7,688 nucleotides of DNA from Clostridia bacterium (GCA_029054485.1 JAIDFD010000193.1:1-7688); one strand, 5' to 3'. Shown: positions 1 through 5,837, counted from the stretch's first letter. Program-made: numbers and translations. Notes: generated from the sequence alone by a model not told the origin.

Positions 1-1
1 C

Positions 2-1180
2 GTTAACATCGGCACAATCGGCCACGTTGACCACGGCAAGACCACTCTGACCGCAGCTATCACTATGGTAATGGCGTGCAAGGGTCAGGCAGCAAAAATG
101 AAATACGACGAGATCGATAAGGCTCCCGAAGAGAAAGCGCGCGGTATAACAATAAACACCGCTCACGTTGAGTATCAGACCGACAAGCGTCACTACGCTC
201 ACGTTGACTGCCCGGGACACGCAGACTACGTCAAGAACATGATTACGGGTGCGGCGCAGATGGACGGCGCTATCCTCGTAGTTGCGGCAACCGACGGTCC
301 CATGCCCCAGACCAAGGAGCACATTCTCCTTTCCCGTCAGGTAGGCGTTCCTTACATTGTTGTATTCCTCAACAAGTGCGACCAGATGGACGACCCCGAA
401 CTTCTTGAACTCGTTGAAATGGAAATTTCCGACACTCTTGAAAGCTACGGCTTCAAGGGCTGCCCCATCGTTAAGGGCTCGGCTTTGAAGGCTTTGGAAA
501 AAGCTTCTTCCGGCGCTCCCGATGCAGAAGTTCTTGCAGCTCCCGAATGCCAGTGCATTCTTCAGCTCATGGACACCATCGATGCATACATTCCCACCCC
601 TCAGCGTGAAACCGACAAGCCCTTCCTTCTTCCCGTGGAAGACGTATTCACTATCTCCGGCCGCGGCACCGTTGCAACCGGTAGAGTAGAAAGAGGTACC
701 GCTCACGTTGGCGATCCCGCTGAAATCGTAGGACTTATCGACAAGCCCGTTGCAACCGTTATTACCGGTCTTGAAATGTTCCACAAGAGCGTTGACGAAG
801 CTATCGCAGGCTTCAACATCGGCGCACTCCTTCGTGGTATCGACAGAAAGGGCATTGAAAAAGGTCAGGTTCTTGCTAAGCCCGGCACCGTTAAGACCGC
901 AACCAAGTTCACCGCTCAGGTTTACGTTCTTAAAGCGGAAGAAGGCGGACGTCACACTCCTTTCTTCAACCACTACCGTCCTCAGTTCTTCATCAGAACT
1001 ACCGACGTTACCGGTTCTATCGAGCTTCCCGCAGGCACCGAAATGGTTATGCCCGGCGATAACGTAGAAATCAGCGTTGAGCTTATCAAGCCCGTAGCTG
1101 TAGAAGAGAAGCTTCGTTTCGCTATCCGTGAAGGCGGCAGAACTGTTGGTTCGGGTACCGTAGTTAAGATTCTCGGCTAA
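2..1180 (+). CDS. tuf: Elongation factor Tu, 5'-truncated by window edge
   Basis: This is EF-Tu, the GTPase that carries aminoacyl-tRNA to the ribosome A site. The reading frame is open from base 2 (Val-Asn-Ile-Gly), so only about 12 N-terminal residues are missing and 392 are visible. All the GTPase motifs are present: GHVDHGKT (P-loop), RGITI (switch I), DCPGH with the catalytic histidine (switch II), NKCD and GSALKAL. Domains 2 and 3 follow, with [33 protein letters not shown] and the C-terminal VVKILG. Relative to Escherichia coli EF-Tu, recalled from memory, there is an insertion of about 11 residues after GSALKALE, and a Phe precedes the conserved Asn of the domain 2 AG-x-N-[IV]G motif. 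A terminator follows directly, so this is the last gene of its transcript, fitting the end of a str operon or a separate tuf. Identity is near certain. Confidence 0.98.
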   Translation, partial: VNIGTIGHVDHGKTTLTAAITMVMACKGQAAKMKYDEIDKAPEEKARGITINTAHVEYQTDKRHYAHVDCPGHADYVKNMITGAAQMDGAILVVAATDGPMPQTKEHILLSRQVGVPYIVVFLNKCDQMDDPELLELVEMEISDTLESYGFKGCPIVKGSALKALEKASSGAPDAEVLAAPECQCILQLMDTIDAYIPTPQRETDKPFLLPVEDVFTISGRGTVATGRVERGTAHVGDPAEIVGLIDKPVATVITGLEMFHKSVDEAIAGFNIGALLRGIDRKGIEKGQVLAKPGTVKTATKFTAQVYVLKAEEGGRHTPFFNHYRPQFFIRTTDVTGSIELPAGTEMVMPGDNVEISVELIKPVAVEEKLRFAIREGGRTVGSGTVVKILG

Positions 1181-1194
1181 TCAAAACAAAATAC

Positions 1195-1228
1195 AAAGCA
1201 CCTCGCAAGAGGTGCTTTTGTTTTTTTT
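1195..1228 (+). terminator. Rho-independent terminator of tuf
   Basis: A perfect 10-bp stem (AAAGCACCTC at 1195-1204 with GAGGTGCTTT at 1209-1218) is closed by a GCAA tetraloop and followed by a T-rich run to 1228. It begins 14 bases after the tuf stop codon. Confidence 0.95.
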
Positions 1229-1275
1229 GTCAAAAAATGGGCAATAAGTTTTTTTGTAACGATATCAAAATTTAT

Positions 1276-1304
1276 TTGACAACTACGCAAATATGTAATA
1301 TAAT
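1276..1304 (+). promoter_or_regulatory. Exact-consensus vegetative promoter for the first zinc-ribbon gene
   Basis: TTGACA at 1276-1281 and TATAAT at 1299-1304 are separated by exactly 17 bases, so both hexamers and the spacing match the housekeeping sigma consensus. The predicted start of transcription is about 1311, giving a leader of about 45 bases before the ATG at 1356. Confidence 0.85.
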
Positions 1305-1314
1305 TGCCTTACAA

Positions 1315-1329
1315 GTACATAAAATGTAC
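1315..1329. repeat. Inverted repeat at the predicted transcription start
   Basis: GTACAT at 1315-1320 and ATGTAC at 1324-1329 form a perfect 6-bp inverted repeat with an AAA centre. It lies about 4-18 bases into the predicted transcript. It could be an operator for a dimeric regulator or a 5' hairpin in the mRNA; it could also be chance in AT-rich DNA. Confidence 0.4.
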
Positions 1330-1355
1330 AAATCAGAGAATAAAGGAGAAAAAAG

Positions 1356-1718
1356 ATGTTTTGTAAGAATTGTGGCAAAGAAATCGATGACAAAGCAGCG
1401 GTTTGTATTCACTGCGGCGTTCCCGTTAAGCATGAAACCCAGCAGATTATGGTAACTTCGCCTAAGTCCAACGGTTTTGCTATTGCAGGATTTGTTTTAT
1501 CTTTCTTCGGCGGTATTCTTGGCTTGATTTTCAGTATCATTGGTCTTCAGAAATCAAAACAGCCCGAATACAACGGCAATGGCAGAGGACTTGCAATCGC
1601 AGGTATCATTCTTAGCTGTATTGCGCTCTTAATCGAAATCATCGTCTATGCTTCATGCGGTGCGGCTTTATGCGCAGGTGTGAACAGCACTACGGCAATA
1701 ATTTTGCCTTTGGTTTAA
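1356..1718 (+). CDS. Zinc-ribbon, DUF4190-like small membrane protein (paralogue 1)
   Basis: A 120-residue protein of unknown function. The N-terminus is a compact zinc ribbon with Cys3, Cys6, Cys17 and Cys20 (CKNC and CIHC), expected to bind one zinc on the cytoplasmic side. After a short linker comes a DUF4190-like membrane part: SNGFAIAGFVL opens the first hydrophobic segment (about 41-64), a charged Lys/Asn/Gly loop follows, and GRGLAIAG opens the second (about 79-100). The tail is short and hydrophobic, with two further cysteines (101 and 106). The start is set by AAAGGAG at 1342-1348, seven bases before the ATG. It has its own exact-consensus promoter and terminator, so it is a single-gene unit. 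Two paralogues follow on the same strand. Such proteins are common in Firmicutes without an assigned role; I infer only a membrane location. Confidence 0.88.
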   Translation: MFCKNCGKEIDDKAAVCIHCGVPVKHETQQIMVTSPKSNGFAIAGFVLSFFGGILGLIFSIIGLQKSKQPEYNGNGRGLAIAGIILSCIALLIEIIVYASCGAALCAGVNSTTAIILPLV

Positions 1719-1738
1719 TTAGAAAATCAATTAAAAAG

Positions 1739-1763
1739 ACGGGTTTAAAAACCCGTTTTTTTA
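1739..1763 (+). terminator. Rho-independent terminator after paralogue 1
   Basis: ACGGGTT (1739-1745) pairs with AACCCGT (1750-1756) around a four-base loop, followed by a T run to 1762. It starts 21 bases after the stop codon. Confidence 0.9.
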
Positions 1764-1785
1764 TTTATAATTAAGCCGTAAGAAA

Positions 1786-1812
1786 AAAGCGGGGTATTGA
1801 CATAACCGCTTT
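1786..1812. repeat. Inverted repeat bracketing the -35 box
   Basis: AAAGCGG at 1786-1792 and CCGCTTT at 1806-1812 are perfect inverted 7-mers separated by 13 bases that contain the -35 hexamer. The geometry suits a repressor operator but the arms are short, so chance cannot be excluded. Confidence 0.35.
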
Positions 1813-1825
1813 AAAGGCATATAAT
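1797..1825 (+). promoter_or_regulatory. Exact-consensus vegetative promoter for the second zinc-ribbon unit
   Basis: TTGACA at 1797-1802 and TATAAT at 1820-1825 with a 17-base spacer again match the housekeeping sigma consensus at every position. Predicted transcription starts near 1832, leaving a leader of about 28 bases. The -35 box lies between the arms of an inverted repeat (1786-1792 and 1806-1812). Confidence 0.85.
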
Positions 1826-1859
1826 AGTAATCAGAATTAATGAGAGAAAGGGGAGAATT

Positions 1860-2258
1860 ATGTACTGTAAAAATTGTGGAAATCAGATTGCCGAAAAAGC
1901 AGTATATTGCGTTCACTGCGGCGCGGCAACCGATGCGCCTTCGCCCTTCAACCGGCAATCCGCTGTGCAGGCAAGCAAAAGCAACGGTTTTGCGATAGCC
2001 GGCTTTGTCCTTGCTCTGGTGGGGATACTCATTGGGTGGGCAACGTACTCCGTTACTTGTGTTTTAGGATTGGTTTTCAGTTGTATCGGACTTTCAAAGT
2101 CAAAATCCATCGGAAAGGGTAAGGGTCTGAGTATTGCGGGTATCGTGATAAGCGCCGTAACTATTGCACTTATTATAATTTTTGCGTTGTGTTATGTTTT
2201 TATTTTTATCTTGAGTTTACAGAACGGCGCGGCGCCCGATTACCGTAACCCGTATTAA
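1860..2258 (+). CDS. Zinc-ribbon, DUF4190-like small membrane protein (paralogue 2)
   Basis: A 132-residue paralogue of the preceding gene, function unknown. Cys3, Cys6, Cys17 and Cys20 (CKNC and CVHC) form the zinc ribbon. A Pro/Ser/Gln-rich linker (about 25-40) leads to SNGFAIAGFVL, the same 11 residues that begin the membrane part of paralogue 1. Hydrophobic segments run at about 44-78 (probably two passes, broken around Trp60-Ser64) and 90-119, with a Lys/Gly-rich loop between. The C-terminus is short and polar. AAAGGGGAG at 1847-1855 is a strong ribosome site before the ATG. It is the first gene of a two-gene operon, with paralogue 3 starting nine bases after its stop. The membrane topology is inferred from hydrophobicity only. 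Confidence 0.87.
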   Translation: MYCKNCGNQIAEKAVYCVHCGAATDAPSPFNRQSAVQASKSNGFAIAGFVLALVGILIGWATYSVTCVLGLVFSCIGLSKSKSIGKGKGLSIAGIVISAVTIALIIIFALCYVFIFILSLQNGAAPDYRNPY

Positions 2259-2267
2259 GATGAGAGT

Positions 2268-2717
2268 ATGTTTTGTCAGTCGTGCGGGAAAGAAATATTT
2301 GATAAAGCGGCGGTGTGTATCCACTGCGGAGTTCTGACACACGGTGCAAGTCTCCCTTTGAAACAGTCCGAAAAAGCGGATAAACCGCCCAAAAAATTAA
2401 GCAAGCTCTGCCTTGCGGGATTTATAGTCGCCGTTGCAAGTATCTTACTTGGTTTTTTAGCGGTGTACATTAACGGTATCAGTTATACAGGCGTAAACTT
2501 TCAGTTTTTCGCCGCTGTTCCGCTGGTTGCTTCGCTGATTATAAGCATAATCGGCACGGCAAAGGGCAAAAAAAGCGGAGAGAGAATAGGTTTCGGTATC
2601 GCGGGTATCTCAATCAGCGGCGGATTTTTCGTTCTGTTTGCGTTATTTTTGTTGTTGAAGATACTGATTAAGTATTTTGCCGCAGTAATTTTTATGTTTG
2701 TAATTGCTATGCTGTAA
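2268..2717 (+). CDS. Zinc-ribbon small membrane protein (paralogue 3)
   Basis: A 149-residue protein of unknown function, third in the tandem set. Its zinc ribbon (Cys3, Cys6, Cys17, Cys20; CQSC and CIHC) is nearly that of paralogue 1: 19 of the first 22 residues are identical. The membrane part is much more divergent, keeping only LAGF and an SIIG-x-x-K-x-K-K-like turn. A Lys-rich linker (about 32-46) precedes hydrophobic segments at about 47-69, 79-97 and 107-149. The start follows the previous stop by nine bases. The upstream GATGAGAG is a poor ribosome site, so translational coupling to paralogue 2 is likely. It has no promoter of its own that I can see. Confidence 0.85.
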   Translation: MFCQSCGKEIFDKAAVCIHCGVLTHGASLPLKQSEKADKPPKKLSKLCLAGFIVAVASILLGFLAVYINGISYTGVNFQFFAAVPLVASLIISIIGTAKGKKSGERIGFGIAGISISGGFFVLFALFLLLKILIKYFAAVIFMFVIAML

Positions 2718-2730
2718 ATTGAATTATATA

Positions 2731-2760
2731 AGCCGCCGAGCGCATTCGCGCCCGGCGGCT
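2731..2760. terminator. Strong GC hairpin between convergent genes
   Basis: AGCCGCCG (2731-2738) pairs with CGGCGGCT (2753-2760). After one A.C mismatch the stem continues GCGC/GCGC to an ATTC loop. It lies between the ends of paralogue 3 (plus) and nth (minus), but neither side has a good T run directly after it. It may be a two-way terminator or an RNA-stabilising 3' hairpin. Confidence 0.6.
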
Positions 2761-2770
2761 ATGTTTATTT

Positions 2771-2792
2771 GCGTAAAATACGCTTATTTTTT
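2771..2792 (+). terminator. Short hairpin plus T run overlapping the end of nth
   Basis: GCGTA (2771-2775) and TACGC (2779-2783) form a 5-bp stem with an AAA loop, followed by TTATTTTTT (2784-2792). The T run is also the last three codons of nth read from the other strand. This is a likely plus-strand terminator for the zinc-ribbon operon. Confidence 0.55.
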
Positions 2793-3413
2793 ATTAAAAA
2801 AACCGCAAAGCTCTTTCAAAGTGCAGTTTTCGCAGTCGGGGCGTTGGGAGTGACAAACCCGCCTGCCGTGGTAAATCAGGTAGTGGTGGGCTTTGGACCA
2901 TAAGTTTTTCGGAATAGCCTGCATAAGCCCCTCTTCGACCTTTTCGGGCGTGTTGCCTTGTGCAAGTCCCAGTCTGTTTGATACCCGGAAAACGTGGGTA
3001 TCCACAGCAATCGCGTCCCCGCCGAACGCCACCGCAAAAACCACGTTCGCCGTTTTTCGTCCCACGCCCGCAAGCGTTTGCAATTCTTCCAGTGTTGCGG
3101 GCACTTCGCCGTTGAATTTTTCCATTATGTCGCGCGAGGCGGAAAGAATGTGCGCCGCTTTATTGCGGTAAAAACCGCAGGCGAAAATATACCTTTCCAA
3201 CTCGGGTTGCGAAAGGCTCAGCATCTTTTCGGGCGAGTTATGTTCTTTGAAAAGCACTTCGGTGACCTTGTTCACGCGTGCGTCCGTGCACTGCGCCGAA
3301 AGTATTACCGCGACTAAAAGCTCGTACGGCGAAGAAAATTTAAGTTCGGGCTTGGCGTCGGGGTAGAGCGCGGCAAGCTCCTGTAAAATTTTTGCGTTTT
3401 TTCCTTTGTCCAT
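2784..3413 (-). CDS. nth: Endonuclease III (DNA glycosylase/AP lyase)
   Basis: Endonuclease III removes oxidised pyrimidines from DNA and cleaves the resulting abasic site, in base excision repair. At 209 residues it has the usual length. Visible features are the LSAQCTD helix start (about 38-44), the helix-hairpin-helix LAGVGRKTANVV containing the catalytic Lys120, and VDTHVFRVSNR containing the catalytic Asp138. The C-terminal [4Fe-4S] loop is C-x6-C-x2-C-x5-C at Cys187, 194, 197 and 203. These positions coincide with E. coli Nth numbering, which supports the ATG at 3413; an in-frame stop lies eight bases upstream. No ribosome site precedes the start. Instead an extended -10 element ends six bases before the ATG, suggesting leaderless expression. 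The DUF3343 gene lies 32 bases upstream on the same strand, so read-through from it is also possible. Confidence 0.96.
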   Translation of the reverse strand: MDKGKNAKILQELAALYPDAKPELKFSSPYELLVAVILSAQCTDARVNKVTEVLFKEHNSPEKMLSLSQPELERYIFACGFYRNKAAHILSASRDIMEKFNGEVPATLEELQTLAGVGRKTANVVFAVAFGGDAIAVDTHVFRVSNRLGLAQGNTPEKVEEGLMQAIPKNLWSKAHHYLIYHGRRVCHSQRPDCENCTLKELCGFFNKK

Positions 3414-3419
3414 ACAAAA

Positions 3420-3449
3420 ATTTTACCATAAGGCGTGCGGCGAAATCAA
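3420..3449 (-). promoter_or_regulatory. Candidate extended -10 promoter giving a leaderless nth mRNA
   Basis: On the minus strand TTGATT (3449-3444) is followed after 18 bases by TAAAAT (3425-3420), preceded by TGG (3428-3426) as an extended -10. Six bases separate TAAAAT from the nth ATG, so the predicted +1 is the A of the start codon. The -35 overlaps the stop codon of the DUF3343 gene. The -35 match is only 4 of 6. Confidence 0.45.
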
Positions 3450-3706
3450 CCGATTTTTCCGATAATAGTCTTGCCGTAGTTAGAATAAATTTTAAAAAAT
3501 CCGTAAAACGCGGAGTACCCGCCCAAGCGAACTACCATTTTGGTCCTTTCAAGCATACCGTAAGGAAACCTGATTGAAAGCCCGCAACCCACGTTCGCTT
3601 CTTTCGGAGTATTTATAAGTCCTGCGGGTATGCCTGCCGCCCTTAACCTTGCATTGCAGTCAATCGCCTGCGAGCGCGAGCGGAAAACCGCAAGTATCTC
3701 TGTCAT
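3446..3706 (-). CDS. DUF3343 putative sulfur/selenium carrier-like protein
   Basis: An 86-residue protein of the DUF3343 type, a small family annotated as putative Se/S carriers and often found beside cysteine desulfurase-like genes. The pattern fits: an early beta strand with Phe-Arg-Ser, a helix carrying Ala-Ile-Asp-Cys17, AGIPAGLINTP, then the conserved Cys41-Gly42 within NVGCGLSIRFP. Cys41 is the presumed thiol that would hold a persulfide or selenide. The biochemical role is inferred from family naming and neighbourhood, not shown. The start has a GAGGGA ribosome-like site seven bases upstream (minus strand). It diverges from the desulfurase gene across a 57-base region and lies 32 bases upstream of nth. 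Confidence 0.82.
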   Translation of the reverse strand: MTEILAVFRSRSQAIDCNARLRAAGIPAGLINTPKEANVGCGLSIRFPYGMLERTKMVVRLGGYSAFYGFFKIYSNYGKTIIGKIG

Positions 3707-3710
3707 AAAT

Positions 3711-3739
3711 TTGTCCCTCGTATAAATAGAATATATTAT
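3711..3739 (+). promoter_or_regulatory. Likely promoter of the desulfurase-cysK operon
   Basis: TTGTCC (3711-3716) and TATTAT (3734-3739) are spaced by 17 bases, matching the vegetative consensus at 4 of 6 and 5 of 6 positions. Predicted transcription starts near 3746, 18 bases before the ATG, and includes the GAGGT ribosome site at 3754-3758. The 57-base gap must also hold the divergent promoter of the DUF3343 gene, which I could not place with confidence. No riboswitch would fit. Confidence 0.5.
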
Positions 3740-3763
3740 TATTTTATGTTACCGAGGTAAATT

Positions 3764-4882
3764 ATGATATATTTTGACAACGCCGCCACGGGCGGTTTTA
3801 AGCCTGACGGCGTTATATCGGCAACCGCCGCGGCGATAAAGTTCGGTGCAAACCCCGGTCGCAGCGGTCACAAGCTTTCGCTTGCGTGCTTAGAACGGGT
3901 TTATGCTTGCAGAAAACTACTCTGTTCCTTTTTGGGCGGTTACAGCTACGACAGGACGGTGTTCACAAAAAACTGCACCGAGGCGTTGAATATCGCCATT
4001 TGCGGCGTTTTGAAGGAAGGCGACAGGGTGGTGACCACGGTTGCCGAGCATAACTCGGTTTTGCGCCCCTTGGAATTTTTGAAGGGTAAGGGGGTGCAGG
4101 TCGAATATGCGCCCTTGACCGAAGAGGGCGAAATTGACCATGAAGCGCTTTTCCGCCTTGTAACGGACGATACCCGCGCTGTGATCGTTACCCTCGCTTC
4201 GAACGTAACGGGGACCTCGCCCGATATTGGCGAGGTGCGCAAAAAAATCCCCGAAAAAACCTTGCTTATTTGCGACGGTGCGCAGGCTTGCGGACATGTT
4301 GCGATAGATATGAAGAGGTCCGGCATAGACGCGCTCGCGGTCGCGGGGCACAAGGGAATGTGCGGTATTCAGGGAAGCGGCGCGTTGCTGTTTTCCGAAA
4401 GAATGAACCCCGACCCCGTATTGTTCGGCGGCACGGGCAGTGAATCGTTCAACCTGAATATGCCCGACTTCTATCCCGACAGGCTGGAAAGCGGAACTCT
4501 GTCCTACCCGGCAATCGTTTCCTTGGGCGAGGGTGTTTTGTATTTGCAGCAAAATATGAAAACCGCCGCAGACAAGGTGCTTTCTATGACCGAGTACTTA
4601 ATAGACGGACTTGCAAAAATAAGCGGAGTAACCGTTTATTCCCAGCCCAACCCCTTCGGTATAGTCGCGCTGAATTTAAACAATATGCAGTCCGAAATCG
4701 CGGCGTACAGACTGTCGGAAGAGTTTGCAATCTGCGTGCGCGGCGGTCTGCACTGCGCGCCGTTAATGCACGCCGCGCTAAATTCCGACGGACTTGTCCG
4801 CGCCTCGCTCAGCGGCTTTAACAGCATGAACGAATGCTCTCAGTTTTTGCAAGCGATAAAAAAACTCGCCGCGGAGGGGTAA
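3764..4882 (+). CDS. Cysteine desulfurase-like PLP enzyme (TIGR01977 type)
   Basis: A 372-residue class V aminotransferase-fold enzyme resembling the desulfurase family TIGR01977. It should use pyridoxal phosphate to remove sulfur from cysteine, leaving alanine and an enzyme persulfide, though the exact substrate (cysteine or selenocysteine) is not settled by sequence. Visible landmarks are the N-terminal YFDNAAT, TKNCTEALN (about 68-76), His96 in AEHNS, Asp171 in CDGAQ, the PLP-binding Lys197 in AGHKG, and the catalytic Cys331 in RGGLHCAPLMH, then Arg346 for the substrate carboxylate. The start has GAGGT five bases upstream. cysK begins on the next base after its stop, so the two are cotranscribed and coupled. 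The DUF3343 gene diverges from it, matching the common association of these two families. No IscU or SufU scaffold gene is nearby, so a role other than general Fe-S assembly is possible. Confidence 0.93.
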   Translation: MIYFDNAATGGFKPDGVISATAAAIKFGANPGRSGHKLSLACLERVYACRKLLCSFLGGYSYDRTVFTKNCTEALNIAICGVLKEGDRVVTTVAEHNSVLRPLEFLKGKGVQVEYAPLTEEGEIDHEALFRLVTDDTRAVIVTLASNVTGTSPDIGEVRKKIPEKTLLICDGAQACGHVAIDMKRSGIDALAVAGHKGMCGIQGSGALLFSERMNPDPVLFGGTGSESFNLNMPDFYPDRLESGTLSYPAIVSLGEGVLYLQQNMKTAADKVLSMTEYLIDGLAKISGVTVYSQPNPFGIVALNLNNMQSEIAAYRLSEEFAICVRGGLHCAPLMHAALNSDGLVRASLSGFNSMNECSQFLQAIKKLAAEG

Positions 4883-5803
4883 ATGATTTTTAAAAGCGTT
4901 TATGATTTGGTCGGCAATACGCCTCTTTACGAGCTTTGCTCGTTCAATTCGGCGCATAAATTAAAAGCCAGAATTTTCGCCAAACTCGAGTGTTTCAATC
5001 CCACCGGTTCGGTCAAGGACAGGGCGGCGAAAGCGATGATTGAACAAGCCGAAGCAAGCGGGCTTTTAAAGGAGGGCGCAACGATTATCGAGCCGACTTC
5101 GGGCAATACGGGTATAGCGCTCGCCGCAATAGGAGCGGCAAAGGGGTATAAGGTCGTTTTGACTATGCCGGAAAGCATGAGCGCGGAACGGCGCGCCCTC
5201 TTGAAAGCATACGGTGCGGAACTCGTTTTGACCGAGGCTGAGAAGGGAATGAAAGGCGCTGTGGAAAAAGCCGAAGAGCTTGCCGCCTCGCGCGGCGGCG
5301 TGATTTTGGGACAGTTTACAAACCCCGCAAATACCGCCGCACATTTTTCGGCGACCGGTCCCGAAATCTGGGAAGATGCGGACGGCAAAGTGGATATTTT
5401 CATCGCGGGAGTGGGCACGGGCGGAACGCTTACGGGTGCGGGCGCGTTTTTAAAGGGCAAAAATCCCGACTTGAAAATTATCGCGGTAGAGCCCGCCGAC
5501 TCGCCCGTGCTTTCAAAGGGTGTGGCGGGACCGCACGCAATTCAGGGAATCGGCGCGGGCTTTGTGCCGCAAATCCTTGATAAAGACCTCTTCGATGGCG
5601 TTATCGCGGTCGAGTCCGCAGACGCGTCCAAGGCGGCGAAAGAGCTTGTCCGCACCGAGGGTATTCTTGCGGGCTATTCCTCGGGCGCGGCACTGTGGGC
5701 GGCTGTCCAGCTTGCCGCACTGGAAGAGAACGCGGGCAAAAACATAGTCGTGATTTTTTCCGACGGCGGCGAAAAATATTTATCAACCAAGCTTTATCAA
5801 TAA
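4883..5803 (+). CDS. cysK: Cysteine synthase (O-acetylserine sulfhydrylase)
   Basis: CysK condenses O-acetylserine with sulfide to give cysteine, the last step of sulfide assimilation, in the cytoplasm. The 306-residue length is typical. The PLP lysine is Lys45 in NPTGSVKDRAA; the substrate loop is PTSGNTG (71-77); the phosphate-binding loop is GTGGT (178-182); the IQGIGAGF segment (220-227) and EGILAGYSSGAAL (259-271) are characteristic; the C-terminus has FSDGGEKYLST. The start directly follows the desulfurase stop (TAA-ATG), with GGAGGGG just upstream inside the previous gene's end. Pairing a cysteine maker with a cysteine desulfurase suggests that the cysteine made here is a sulfur donor for a transfer path. 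Cystathionine beta-synthase-like relatives are less likely, since the enzyme is short with no regulatory extension. Confidence 0.95.
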   Translation: MIFKSVYDLVGNTPLYELCSFNSAHKLKARIFAKLECFNPTGSVKDRAAKAMIEQAEASGLLKEGATIIEPTSGNTGIALAAIGAAKGYKVVLTMPESMSAERRALLKAYGAELVLTEAEKGMKGAVEKAEELAASRGGVILGQFTNPANTAAHFSATGPEIWEDADGKVDIFIAGVGTGGTLTGAGAFLKGKNPDLKIIAVEPADSPVLSKGVAGPHAIQGIGAGFVPQILDKDLFDGVIAVESADASKAAKELVRTEGILAGYSSGAALWAAVQLAALEENAGKNIVVIFSDGGEKYLSTKLYQ

Positions 5804-5835
5804 AAAAATTCCGCTTAAAATTAAGCGGAATTTTT
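5804..5835. terminator. Bidirectional terminator between cysK and the minus-strand small gene
   Basis: A near-perfect palindrome: AAAAATTCCGCTT at 5804-5816 pairs with AAGCGGAATTTTT at 5823-5835 around an AT-rich loop. The A-rich and T-rich flanks give a U run in both directions, so it can end cysK (stop at 5803) and the minus-strand gene whose stop is at 5838. Confidence 0.93.
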
Positions 5836-5837
5836 AT

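Noticed and set aside
1237..1455. 72-codon plus-strand reading frame before and into paralogue 1
   Set aside because: It overlaps the clear promoter, leader and zinc-ribbon start in another frame, has no ribosome site and shows no protein-like pattern.
3707..3763. Cysteine- or sulfur-responsive riboswitch or T-box before the desulfurase-cysK operon
   Set aside because: The predicted leader is under 20 bases, far too short for any known riboswitch, and no terminator-antiterminator structure is visible.
3917..4552. 211-codon minus-strand frame opposite the desulfurase gene
   Set aside because: It is antisense to a gene with complete family motifs, and long antisense frames are expected in GC-richer coding DNA. 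The translation has no recognisable domain.
4927..5460. 177-codon minus-strand frame opposite cysK
   Set aside because: It is rich in Ala, Ser and Pro, as expected from the reverse complement of Gly/Ala/Lys-rich codons, and is fully explained as a shadow of cysK.
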